From: Clostridium manihotivorum
GTDB lineage: Bacteria > Bacillota > Clostridia > Clostridiales > Clostridiaceae
DNA: 64,000 nucleotides
NCBI RefSeq assembly: GCF_004015185.1
Contig: NZ_CP025746.1
Location: 4,233,776 to 4,297,775, forward strand
Direction of reading: 5' to 3'
How positions within the stretch are numbered: position 1 is the first letter of the stretch; every line of letters begins with the position of its first letter. The notes beneath the pieces are model-generated. The model was not told where the DNA came from. It was given only the letters and a program-made list of their open reading frames with translations, and ran no database searches. The translations under genes were made by a program, and so were the position numbers. Shown in pieces: positions 29,599 through 38,302 of this stretch.

Positions 29599-30175
29599 CT
29601 TTCTTATAAATATTTATCTTGTCGTAAACCGCCTTAATATCATCTACTCTCAAAGCCATTAATATGGAATGATATATAATAATCCTTGAATCTTCATTGG
29701 TAAGGTCCCTATCCAAATTATTTATTATGTTAAACCTTTTAAAAAGCTTAAGGGAGTTATTCAATGTAGTCTTATCAATAAGTTTATCCCTTATTTTTAG
29801 TGCCATAAACTTCTCCTGTATTTCCCCAACGGTCACTACTACATCATTTGTCAGAGATAACTCTCTAATTTTCTCATCAAAAAGCACTCTTAGTAGTAAA
29901 AGAATTATGGAATCAAAAAGCTTTAGCTGGATTCTATTAAAATTCAAAGTATTTACTAACTGAGCTACACCATATTCCTCATTGATTTCTATCTGAAAGC
30001 CTAATATTTTAAAATAGCTATTAAACTCTTCCTTATGTCTAAGTATAAAATAATAGTCATTTTTATTTGCCTCATTCTTTTTGCAAAGAAAACAAATACT
30101 AAGCAGCTTATTGCTTATCTTTTTAAATTCTTCCATTTCCCTAGCCGATAATTTACTTAAAAACTCCAAAGTCAT
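29555..30175 (-). CDS. jetB: Wadjet subunit JetB (DUF4194)
   Basis: 206 residues from ATG at 30175; an in-frame GTG at 30199 lies inside the repeat array and would add 8 residues. The winged-helix kleisin-associated family (MukE-like) is recognisable from the helical layout, the regulatory position before jetC and LFDSIILLLLRVLFDEK. Directly upstream is the 45-bp repeat array, each unit of which carries the ACAGGAGG sequence that also precedes this start, so copy number could affect its translation. Confidence 0.87.
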   Translation of the reverse strand: MTLEFLSKLSAREMEEFKKISNKLLSICFLCKKNEANKNDYYFILRHKEEFNSYFKILGFQIEINEEYGVAQLVNTLNFNRIQLKLFDSIILLLLRVLFDEKIRELSLTNDVVVTVGEIQEKFMALKIRDKLIDKTTLNNSLKLFKRFNIINNLDRDLTNEDSRIIIYHSILMALRVDDIKAVYDKINIYKKGGEAVEEVEEDETY

Positions 30176-30180
30176 CCCTC

Positions 30181-30365
30181 CTGTATTCCTTATAAGCACT
30201 AAAAGATTATTAATCTTTTAGCCTCCTGTATTCCTTATAAGCACTAAAAGATTATTAATCTTTTAGCCTCCTGTATTCCTTATAAGCACTAAAGGATTAT
30301 CAATCTTTTAGCCCCCTGTATTCCTTATAAGCACTGAAAGATTATCAATCCTTCAGACTCCTGTA
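30181..30365 (-). repeat. Four-unit 45-bp tandem hairpin repeat between jetA and jetB
   Basis: CTGTATTCC recurs at 30181, 30226, 30271, 30316 and 30361, an exact 45-bp period. Each unit holds a 23-bp palindrome (CTAAAAGATTA, one centre base, complement) plus a GGAGG element. Unit 4 changes the stem ends to CTG/CAG on both arms, which keeps pairing. The array fills the whole jetA-jetB gap. No spacers, so it is not CRISPR. Confidence 0.95.
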
Positions 30366-31742
30366 TTATTTTCTCCAAATTTCAAAGTCTTTGAATTTAT
30401 ATCCTTTTATATTAACCTCATCTTTGTTAACGATTCTGTAGGACACCCGTTTTCTCTGTCCATAAAGCCTTACATAAATAATCCTAATGAAATCTTCAAT
30501 AGTATTAAGGGGCATAGCCGATGCTAACATCACTTCTTTTTCCCCAAGAATTTCTCTCACATATTTTTCAATATTATTAGGATTCATGGAGTCCTCTAAT
30601 TTATTTTTCATGCTATCTAATTTCTGTTTTCTCCTGCTAGCGTCAACAGTTATATCAATAAGTGCCTCAGGCTTGAAGTCTTTCTTTCCTTCAATAGGTG
30701 CATAAAAAGAAGCATCATCTAGGAAGCCCTGACTGTAGATTTTAAACAAATTTTCTACATAATCTAAGGAGTAAATGGTGTTAAGACTTATCTCAGAACC
30801 TGCCATCTCCTCAGACATATAAAGAAGTATATCTTTTATCTGACCAGACAGGTCCTCGCTGTTTGAAAGCAAAAACTTAGCTCTGTTTATGGCCGATCTC
30901 TGATACTGAGAGTTCTTGTTATCAATTTCCTCTATAATAAAATCCATATTATGAAAAGCATCAACCAGTTCTCTTAGAATATCTCTCACTCTTTCCATGC
31001 TATCTTCACTTGACAACTCTTTTATTTCGCTGATTTCCTTTGCTGCACTTTTAATAAATTCCTCATCCTTCATATAAGCTTCCAAGGCCTCCACTATTTC
31101 TGGTCGGAACTTAGATACATTATCTGAAGTTTTTAGTCTGTGATAAGCTTTATCAATAATATTTGCCCGATAATCATTAAAGAGAATATCCATAATCTCA
31201 GCTACCGTAGAATACTTAGTAAGCTCGTCAATATACTTTTTAATATTGGAATTTAAAGACTTAAGTCCTGTTATTAGTTTATCGGTATTTTCAAATATTT
31301 GATTGAGTAAAATCCCCTTACTCTCACTATTAGAACGTATAAGCGTATAAATTGTGTAAATATACCCTTGATACTCCAACTTAGTATTATTTACTATTCT
31401 ATCCAATGTTTTTACTATTTCTACAGCATAATCATTAAAATGAATAAGCTGCACATGACTATAAGTAGTCTCACTAGTGAGCCACCCATATTCAATCAGC
31501 TTTCTTACAAACAGATTTGCCTTATCTCTGCTGCCCGCCACAGTTATGTCGTCCTCCACAATATCAGAGCCATAGTCATCAAAATAGTCCTGAAGCTCAT
31601 CTATCACCAGTTCTCTTTCTATCCCAAAAGATAGCCGGCTATTCATGATAGAATACAATATGTAAATACAATCCCAATATACACTTTTGTTTTTACTGGA
31701 TAAGGGCGTAAAAAAGTTTTCTGGTATGTTTTTAAATAGCAT
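30366..31742 (-). CDS. jetA: Wadjet subunit JetA (DUF5716-type)
   Basis: 458 residues from ATG at 31742 after TAGGAGA. The N-terminus FKNIPENFFTPLSSKNKSVYWD and the LIEYGWL segment match the JetA family of Firmicutes Wadjet systems, a kleisin-like (MukF-like) subunit. It is the first gene of a four-gene operon jetA-jetB-jetC-jetD, matching the known order. A 185-bp gap filled by tandem hairpins separates it from jetB, while all later genes overlap. Confidence 0.9.
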   Translation of the reverse strand: MLFKNIPENFFTPLSSKNKSVYWDCIYILYSIMNSRLSFGIERELVIDELQDYFDDYGSDIVEDDITVAGSRDKANLFVRKLIEYGWLTSETTYSHVQLIHFNDYAVEIVKTLDRIVNNTKLEYQGYIYTIYTLIRSNSESKGILLNQIFENTDKLITGLKSLNSNIKKYIDELTKYSTVAEIMDILFNDYRANIIDKAYHRLKTSDNVSKFRPEIVEALEAYMKDEEFIKSAAKEISEIKELSSEDSMERVRDILRELVDAFHNMDFIIEEIDNKNSQYQRSAINRAKFLLSNSEDLSGQIKDILLYMSEEMAGSEISLNTIYSLDYVENLFKIYSQGFLDDASFYAPIEGKKDFKPEALIDITVDASRRKQKLDSMKNKLEDSMNPNNIEKYVREILGEKEVMLASAMPLNTIEDFIRIIYVRLYGQRKRVSYRIVNKDEVNIKGYKFKDFEIWRK

Positions 31743-32075
31743 CTTTTTCTCCTATAGATATTTATTCATTACTGAAATTCAAGTATTTAATCTTTATAAT
31801 TATACAATTTTTCAACTTTAATTTAAATATTTTATTTAACAACTCATAATTCCTTGAAATTACTAGGTTTAGCTAGCAAAAGTTTTATACTGTCCTGCGA
31901 AAAAGACAAGCTGTTTTTCATTGCACCTTGTGTGGGCTTTTACCATCATGTAGGATTCCTAGACAATAAAAAAATCACTAGTTTCAATTTACCAGTGATT
32001 CAGAATATATGTGACGCAGTGCGTCAACAATTTTACTTTAGGTTTTAAATCTAATTTAATCTAATTTAATCTAAT
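31743..32075. other. jetA promoter region and Rpn C terminator
   Basis: Holds the terminator at 31970-32000, a perfect 15-bp palindrome TGACGCAGTGCGTCA at 32012-32026, and three tandem copies of a 10-bp unit (ATCTAATTTA) at 32047-32076 next to the Rpn stop codon. No gene seen. Confidence 0.6.
31970..32000 (-). terminator. Terminator of Rpn copy C
   Basis: AATCACTGGT/ACTAGTGATT stem followed by seven T on the minus strand. It separates the Rpn C transcript from jetA. It differs from the terminator shared by copies A, B and D, so the duplicated segment ends at the Rpn C stop. Confidence 0.85.
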
Positions 32076-32972
32076 TTATTTTTTTCTAAGCTTTTTAACC
32101 TCTTCTATTAACAAGCCAGTTTTTAATGAAATGGTTTCATCATCCAAAACATCTAACAGATTTTTAGCGATTGCTATAGCTTTATTTTTCTCACCTTGCT
32201 CAAGTCCTTGCTCTAAGCCTTTCTGTATTCCTTGCTGTATACCTTGCTCTAGCCCTTGCTGTATACCTTCCTCTTTAGCTTTATTAAGGGCACTAACCTT
32301 ATCTTTTAGTATTTTTGCTCTCATCTCATATATTTCTCTTTGCACTGAGTCGTTACTCATCTTTATCAGCTTATCTTTTGCCTGCCTTATCTCTTCCACT
32401 GTGAGTTCTAAGCTTCTTACCTTTTCACTTTCAGGATTTTTTAAGAATTCCGTCCATGCTACTAACATATCCTTCTCATCGGTATTATCTTTGAGCTTTG
32501 GAATCTCTATAAAGTGCATTTCGATTATATCTGTCAGCTCTTCGTTAGTTTCTATTTCCTTTAGCCTATAGCCAGTGTGAAAGCTTTCTGTATTTAGATA
32601 TTTGAAGTTTAAAATATTTATACATATGGTCCTGCATAGCTTAGAGTAGTCTTCCCCTTCAGTAAGTTGCTCTTCCTGCATCTTACTTAGATAATAGAGA
32701 CTCCTTTTTACCATATTATATTCATTCTTAAGGTGTATTTCTATGTTAACTATTTCATTGTTGCTAGTAGTTGCTTTAATATCTAATCTAGAGTACTTAT
32801 CTTCGATAAATTGCTTTTCTATATCATTTCCTTTTATCTCAACTGCTGTAATCTTATCCTTGGGCTTTAAGATCGCATTTAAGAAGGATATAAGTAGCTC
32901 TGGGTTTTTATCTGAACCAAATATGTTTTTGAATACGAAATCTACCTTTGGGTCTAATAGCCCTTTAAGCAT
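32076..32972 (-). CDS. Rpn-family nuclease/putative transposase (copy C)
   Basis: 298 residues, nearly identical to copies B and D. Residues 60-78 read RLDIKATT...NIEIH: the Gln of the E-x-Q catalytic motif is His, which probably weakens or abolishes cleavage. The C-terminal tail has six four-residue repeats (GIQQ, GLEQ, GIQQ, GIQK, GLEQ, GLEQ), against five in B and three in D, plus one extra terminal Lys. Confidence 0.85.
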   Translation of the reverse strand: MLKGLLDPKVDFVFKNIFGSDKNPELLISFLNAILKPKDKITAVEIKGNDIEKQFIEDKYSRLDIKATTSNNEIVNIEIHLKNEYNMVKRSLYYLSKMQEEQLTEGEDYSKLCRTICINILNFKYLNTESFHTGYRLKEIETNEELTDIIEMHFIEIPKLKDNTDEKDMLVAWTEFLKNPESEKVRSLELTVEEIRQAKDKLIKMSNDSVQREIYEMRAKILKDKVSALNKAKEEGIQQGLEQGIQQGIQKGLEQGLEQGEKNKAIAIAKNLLDVLDDETISLKTGLLIEEVKKLRKK

Positions 32973-33404
32973 AAGATTGCACCTCCATAAATCCTTTTAC
33001 TTTAACTATATACCACGTATGCCATTTAATAAACCTACTCTTCTTAAACCATATGTTTTGATCTTCTTTAGTTATATTTTCTTTTGCACCATGATCCATA
33101 TGCTATAAACCTTCCTTTTACAGCGAACTGCATTAATCAATTATGCCTATATTAATTGAAACTAGTATACACGAATGTATTTAAAAAATGTGGGTGACTT
33201 TGTTCTTTATAACTTCAGTAATGAAAGCCATACTTAAAGATAGCTTGTTTAGTATGAATCATAGTGTATTATCCTGTATTGTCATGTATTATCCTATATT
33301 ATATATTAAACTATTGGCTATGTTGAAAAATAGTACTGACAATATACTATTTTTTAAAGAACTCAAAACCGACTTAATCCAAAATAATATTATATTAATG
33401 TACT
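32973..33404. other. Rpn C leader and cassette spacer
   Basis: Leader identical in type to that of copies B and D, then the short dispersed motif (GAATGTATTTAAAAAATGTG) at 33171-33197, then sequence matching 6400-6590 of cassette copy 1. No gene seen. Confidence 0.6.
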
Positions 33405-33692
33405 TTATGACATTGAAGATACAATGGAATAGATAAGCCCTGTTAAGATCAATAAAAATATAGATAGTACGCTTACAATAAGTGTTATCTTTGAAAGTAA
33501 ATTAGAAATATTATATTTCTTCATAATCAGCGCAACAGAGCCACCAATAAGTATAGATAGTACCCATATTATGAAGCCTTTTGTTTCATGCAATAATTGA
33601 TCGTTAGTAACCCATAGTTCTGCAAAAAAGAAAAATATACATATAGAAATAATTGATATGATTTGAGCAAATGGTTTTAACAAAGCTTTCAT
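33405..33692 (-). CDS. Small three-helix membrane protein (cassette copy 2)
   Basis: 95 residues from ATG at 33692 after GGTGGGG. Differs from the copy at 6595-6882 at roughly a dozen positions, mostly conservative, with all three hydrophobic segments kept. It follows the Ham1-like gene but beyond that gene's terminator, so it probably has its own promoter. Confidence 0.7.
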   Translation of the reverse strand: MKALLKPFAQIISIISICIFFFFAELWVTNDQLLHETKGFIIWVLSILIGGSVALIMKKYNISNLLSKITLIVSVLSIFLLILTGLIYSIVSSMS

Positions 33693-33879
33693 ATCCACCC
33701 CACCTTAATTTGACCTAATATTTTTTATTGTATATATCTAAAGTATATAACACTATTTATTGTTTTGCAATAAATATATATCAAAATGCGATGCATATTG
33801 CAATTCAGATGCTTATTTACTGGGTGGATTCTTTTAAATAAAAGTCTTTTCTAAACCGGTATTGATAAATTATATAAAT

Positions 33880-33911
33880 AAAAGTAGACAATATGAGTTG
33901 TCTACTTTCAT
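33880..33911 (-). terminator. Terminator of the Ham1-like gene (copy 2)
   Basis: AAAGTAGACAA/TTGTCTACTTT stem about 50 bp after the stop codon, T-rich on the minus strand. Same hairpin as 7069-7101. Confidence 0.8.
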
Positions 33912-33962
33912 CGTTAGTGCTACCAATATGTAAATTATATATTAGTCATTTAACTATTTAAT

Positions 33963-34532
33963 TTATATTATTTGATTTTTAATAATGTAGTCCTTAAATT
34001 TGCTCATTATCTCACCATTACTCCAGTAAGAAATCATTTCTTCAGGTGGTATATCAGAAATAGGTACATCAAAACCTTCTGGAATAAAAACTTTTTCTAT
34101 TGAAGTCCCCTGATTAAGACTTGGTTGAGTAGCCAATCTTCCCCTATATGTTCCAGTGAAAGTAATAGGTTCTGAATCTGGATGGCAATATGCTAAACAA
34201 TCCTGAATAAAGATAGAACGATCACTTTTACCTTTAACTAAGTTTATAAAATCATCAGCAGAGAACCATTCATTTACATACTTGATGAAAGGACCTGGAA
34301 ACCCATTTAGTGCCTCTATATAAAATCCAGCATCTGTTACAATAACAGATTTACTTGTTTGCTTACTGGCCCAACGAGCAGAATACATTGCTACCTCTTG
34401 TACACTTTTGCTCTGAATTTCAGGTGTATCCAATTTCATTTGAATGATATTTACACCAGTATTATTAAAAGCATTTAAAGCCACCTCAAATTTAACACTG
34501 TTACCTGTAACATAGATTAATGTATTATCCAA
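33963..34532 (-). CDS. Ham1/ITPase-family pyrophosphatase (cassette copy 2)
   Basis: 189 residues from TTG at 34532. It differs from the copy at 8345-8914 at only about eight residues, none in VTGNSVKFEVAL or VTDAGFYIEAL. Both copies stay open and keep the catalytic Asp, which argues for selection or very recent duplication. Family chemistry is hydrolysis of deaminated purine (d)NTPs. Confidence 0.85.
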   Translation of the reverse strand: MDNTLIYVTGNSVKFEVALNAFNNTGVNIIQMKLDTPEIQSKSVQEVAMYSARWASKQTSKSVIVTDAGFYIEALNGFPGPFIKYVNEWFSADDFINLVKGKSDRSIFIQDCLAYCHPDSEPITFTGTYRGRLATQPSLNQGTSIEKVFIPEGFDVPISDIPPEEMISYWSNGEIMSKFKDYIIKNQII

Positions 34533-34712
34533 TTATATGCTCCTTTCTTTTTCTCTTAATATAACCTTTAGTTTAGCTCTTCATAATTTAAGGTTATTCA
34601 CTACTTTATCTTCTTATTATACATAATATATGGATTATAATCCCAGTAATTATGAATCAAAATAATTTATATAAAAATAATTCCCCATATATTTCTCTAA
34701 TCTATCTAACTA

Positions 34713-35135
34713 CTACTTTAATAGCTTTCGCATTGATTCAGTTGAACTTTTAGATAGTTGCCACACCTTATTATCATTCATAATAAGCCCTTCACTAGTA
34801 TCATCGAGCCATAGATTATAGTTTTCTTCATGATTATTAGTAAGAACTATAGTTATTGAGTAGTCTGGCGTTCTAATATCAAATTTCACATTTAACCTTT
34901 TCTTAGAGTTAAATGCATTTATAAATCTAGCTATGTGTTTCTTGTCCTTAAAATTCCAAGTATCTATTATAGTTTTAGGTGAATTTTGTGCTAATTTATT
35001 TATTATTAGGTTTGAAACTTCACTACTTCTATAACTTTCATTATCCTTGTATCGATAAAATATTATACAAACCGCTAGAACTATAAAAATTAAAATTATT
35101 GTTATAAAGATTTTACTTTTCAATAAAAGTTTCAT
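34713..35135 (-). CDS. Membrane-anchored hypothetical protein (cassette copy 2)
   Basis: 140 residues from ATG at 35135 after AAAGGAG; one membrane helix at residues 9-27 and an extracytoplasmic domain with WNFKDKKHIARFINAF. The paralogue is at 9140-9562. The 45-bp IS6-like scar seen after copy 1 is absent here, so this copy shows the original spacing to the Ham1-like gene. Confidence 0.65.
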   Translation of the reverse strand: MKLLLKSKIFITIILIFIVLAVCIIFYRYKDNESYRSSEVSNLIINKLAQNSPKTIIDTWNFKDKKHIARFINAFNSKKRLNVKFDIRTPDYSITIVLTNNHEENYNLWLDDTSEGLIMNDNKVWQLSKSSTESMRKLLK

Positions 35136-35230
35136 ATAAACTCCTTTCTATTAAAGATGCACCACGCTTTTAACCTACATTTAAGGTGAACTTAGCATCT
35201 TTTTTTACTTAGTAAATCATTAGTTCAGAA

Positions 35231-35264
35231 ATAAAAAATTACACTAGAATAAATCTAATGCAAT
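35231..35264 (-). terminator. Terminator of Rpn copy D
   Basis: Same hairpin as 11571-11603 with six T. Here no intron follows it, giving the uninserted target site. Confidence 0.87.
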
Positions 35265-35353
35265 TTCTTAACAGTGTATATTCTCCGATTTTTCTAGGAT
35301 AGCTATATACTATTCTACTTAAAACAGACTCAATTAAACTATTATGTTATTTA

Positions 35354-36211
35354 TTATTTTCTAAGCTTTTCAACCTCTTCTATTAACAAGCCAGTTTTTA
35401 ATGAAATGGTTTCATCATCTAAAACATCTAATAGATTTTTAGCGATTGCTATAGCTTTATTTTTCTCACCTTGCTCAAGGCCTTTCTGTATTCCTTGCTG
35501 TATACCTTCCTCTTTAGCTTTATTAAGGGCACTAACCTTATCTTTTAGTATTTTTGCTCTCATCTCATATATTTCTCTTTGCACTGAGTCGTTACTCATC
35601 TCTATCAGCTTATCTTTTGCCTGCCTTATCTCTTCCACTGTGAGTTCTAAGCTTCTTACCTTTTCACTCTCAGGTTTTTTTAAGAATTCCGTCCATGCTA
35701 CTAACATATCCTTCTCATCGGTATTATCTTTAAGCTTTGGAATCTCTATAAAGTGCATTTCGATTATATCTGTCAGCTCTTCGTTAGTTTCTATTTCCTT
35801 TAGCCTATAGCCAGTGTGAAAGCTTTCTGTATTTAGATATTTGAAGTTTAAAATATTTATACATATGGTCCTGCATAGCTTAGAGTAGTCTTCCCCTTCA
35901 GTAAGTTGCTCTTCCTGCATCTTACTTAGATAATAGAGACTCCTTTTTACCATATTATATTCATTCTTAAGGTGTATTTCTATGTTAACTATTTCATTGT
36001 TGCTAGTAGTTGCTTTAATATCTAATCTAGAGTACTTATCTTCGATAAATTGCTTTTCTATATCATTTCCTTTTATCTCAACTGCTGTAATCTTATCCTT
36101 GGGCTTTAAGATCGCATTTAAGAAGGATATAAGTATCTCTGGGTTTTTATCTGAACCAAATATGTTTTTGAATACGAAATCTACCTTTGGGTCTAATAGC
36201 CCTTTAAGCAT
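35354..36211 (-). CDS. Rpn-family nuclease/putative transposase (copy D)
   Basis: 285 residues. Like copy C it has NIEIH in place of NIEIQ at the catalytic motif. The tail holds only three four-residue repeats (GIQQ, GIQK, GLEQ). Copies C and D share many substitutions against B, pointing to a recent duplication or gene conversion between them. It is the first gene, in transcription order, of the second cassette. Confidence 0.85.
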   Translation of the reverse strand: MLKGLLDPKVDFVFKNIFGSDKNPEILISFLNAILKPKDKITAVEIKGNDIEKQFIEDKYSRLDIKATTSNNEIVNIEIHLKNEYNMVKRSLYYLSKMQEEQLTEGEDYSKLCRTICINILNFKYLNTESFHTGYRLKEIETNEELTDIIEMHFIEIPKLKDNTDEKDMLVAWTEFLKKPESEKVRSLELTVEEIRQAKDKLIEMSNDSVQREIYEMRAKILKDKVSALNKAKEEGIQQGIQKGLEQGEKNKAIAIAKNLLDVLDDETISLKTGLLIEEVEKLRK

Positions 36212-36559
36212 AAGATTGCACCTCCATAAATCCTTTTACTTTAACTATATACCACGTATGCCATTTAATAAACCTACTCTTCTTAAACCATATGGTTTGA
36301 TATTATTGGGTTATATTTTCTTTTGCCATATTCTCCATATACTATAAACCTTTCTTTTACCGCTAACTGCATTAATCAATAATGACTATATTAATTGAAA
36401 CTAGTATACACGAATGTATTTAATAAATGTGGGTGGCTATTTTCTTTATAACTGTAGAAATGAAAACCATACTTAAAGATAGCTTGTTTAGTATGAATTA
36501 TACTGTATTATCCTAGATTATAGCTCTAAGATATTGAATCTATAAGTTATATTTATTTT

Positions 36560-36670
36560 GATATAGAGTTTGTAAATCAACTATTAATTTATACATGTTC
36601 GATAATCAACAGAATATGATATTTTCGAAAATGCATAACTTAAGTCTTCGTAATGTAACTCTATATAGGG
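36560..36670 (+). repeat. ~100-bp imperfect palindrome R2
   Basis: Family member with ATTAATTTATACATG arm and GCATAACTTAAG partner, next to R3 and in opposite orientation, sharing the TATATAGGG boundary. Confidence 0.65.
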
Positions 36671-36767
36671 AACCTACATGAAAACTTAATTTATACTTGT
36701 TATAAAATCCCGGCTTCTGGGGATTTTGTGGCATGTATAAATTAATAGTTGAAGTTGGTTCCCTATA
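36664..36767 (-). repeat. ~100-bp palindrome R3, best-paired member
   Basis: Ends are perfect 11-bp inverted repeats TATAGGGAACC/GGTTCCCTATA; middle arms ACTTAATTTATAC/GTATAAATTAA pair; the core AAAATCCC/GGGGATTTT closes a GGCTTCT loop. Nearly the whole element can fold into one hairpin. Confidence 0.85.
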
Positions 36768-37049
36768 TTACACAATAACTTCAATGGCTTCATAAATTGA
36801 GATCATCTATTGAAATACATAACAACATTTATTTAATACATAGTAATAGGGAACCAAATATATATTCACAAGGTAGGTAGAGAGACTTTTCATAAAACTT
36901 TTTATATATCGAGAAGCTCTAAAACATTTCCTGCACAGCAATCTTGTTCCTAGTATCTACAATAAGACTTATAGGTTGGATTGCTTTAAATTAACAAAAT
37001 GTTCTAAACCAGTATTAATAGATTCCTTGAATAAAGATAGCTTATATTT

Positions 37050-38036
37050 TTAAAGTAAATAGAATACTTCTTTTCCCTCTAAAAAATCTTTGCAGAGCTT
37101 GTCGCATAGTTCTAATGCACTAGTTTTAATCCATGAGTTTCTTTGATTATCTTTCATAAATAATACATAACTTATAAAGGTATCCATGAATATTTGTCCT
37201 TCTACATATTTTAGATCATCAAAAGAAAATAAAGCTTTTGTTGAATATCCTTGTAAAAAGATTTTTCTTAATTCACCAGGGAAAATAGTGGCAGCACTAC
37301 CTAAATCGAATGTATAGTATCCAAATCCACAGAATCCCAAATCTATTAAACAAGGGTTATTGTTGTTAACCACGATATTTCCCAATTGAAAGTCCGCATG
37401 AATTATACCAAATGCATCTCCTCTTGAATTCAGTTCTTCTATTTGATTCTTAACTAAATTCAAAACTCTTTTAATAATTTCATAATGTTCCATACTAAAT
37501 AGATTGCTCTCAACACAATATTTCAGTTCATCAATAGCAGAATCAATTCTATCAATGTCATATATTGGTCTTATGAAATCTTTTGATGGCTTAAATTCTT
37601 TTAAGCCACTATGGAATAGTGCAAGATTCTGTCCAAGTTTAAAAGCAATTTCTTTAATATTATCCTCTTTAAGAGTGAGAGTATCACCTTCTATCCATTC
37701 TAAAACCGTAGCATAACAAGGATGATTAAAATTATCCAGCTTACATTCAGTTATATAATCTCCTATATTATTAACGATAGGCTTTTGCGCATCAAGCAAG
37801 CCTTTATGGTTAAGCTCTTGTAGAATCTTAATCTCAGACTTTATACCTTCCAATGTATGTTGCAGACCAAATAAACCTTCTGTACTAGGTTTATGTATAC
37901 GTAGTAAATAATTCTTATTGTTCACACCATCAGTTATTTTAAACGTAATATTTTCATTATGCCTGATAAATTGAACTTCTGGAGTAGAAATAGAATATAG
38001 TGCAAGAAGTTCTTTAGCTACAATAATGTAATCCAT
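37050..38036 (-). CDS. Aminoglycoside phosphotransferase (APH)-family kinase
   Basis: 328 residues from ATG at 38036 after AAGGAG. The kinase-like fold is shown by IIHADFQLGNIVV (catalytic Asp and metal-binding Asn) and CLIDLGFCGFGYYTFDLG (DxG-type metal motif). Length and motifs fit the APH/choline kinase/SrkA group. True substrates in this group range from antibiotics to choline, homoserine and protein Ser/Thr; nothing nearby decides. Monocistronic, 267 bp before the ABC exporter genes. Confidence 0.83.
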   Translation of the reverse strand: MDYIIVAKELLALYSISTPEVQFIRHNENITFKITDGVNNKNYLLRIHKPSTEGLFGLQHTLEGIKSEIKILQELNHKGLLDAQKPIVNNIGDYITECKLDNFNHPCYATVLEWIEGDTLTLKEDNIKEIAFKLGQNLALFHSGLKEFKPSKDFIRPIYDIDRIDSAIDELKYCVESNLFSMEHYEIIKRVLNLVKNQIEELNSRGDAFGIIHADFQLGNIVVNNNNPCLIDLGFCGFGYYTFDLGSAATIFPGELRKIFLQGYSTKALFSFDDLKYVEGQIFMDTFISYVLFMKDNQRNSWIKTSALELCDKLCKDFLEGKEVFYLL

Positions 38037-38164
38037 ATTTTTCTCCTTTTTTATAATTTAAAATATTATTCAAAACAAATGACTCACTCTTCAAAATAAT
38101 CACCTTAATTATCTCATACCTATAAGACCTGTTTGTATACAATAACTTACATCAATACTTTACA

Positions 38165-38298
38165 TACTAACTGAGTTTTTTTACTTTAAATTCACTGCTT
38201 CTTAACTTCTAAAGATGTAAAGAAGTTATATTGTTAAAAATAAATATTTATAACTTGTTAAGAATTTATTGATAAAATGCGGGTTTGAAGGTTTGTAG
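38165..38298. repeat. Repeat block shared by two ABC operon ends (copy 2)
   Basis: Matches 13040-13190 from ACTTTAAATTCA to ATGCGGGTTTGAAGGT and ends 5 bp before the stop codon of the ABC gene, so it travels with ABC operon 3' ends. Confidence 0.72.
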
Positions 38299-38302
38299 GC
38301 CC

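Larger units (their letters stand above)
36212..37049. other. Intergenic repeat region, no gene
   Basis: Holds the Rpn D leader, short motifs at 36411-36437 and 36821-36851, and two adjacent inverted palindromes R2 (36560-36670) and R3 (36664-36767). The stretch 36820-37010 resembles 12905-13075 downstream of Rpn B, so the two loci share this flank too. Confidence 0.65.

Noticed and set aside
30181..30365. Possible CRISPR array
   Set aside because: The units are contiguous 45-bp tandem repeats without unique spacers, and no cas gene is present.
32047..32076. 10-bp tandem repeat ATCTAATTTA as a mobile element end
   Set aside because: Only three short AT-rich units at a duplication boundary; simple slippage explains it.
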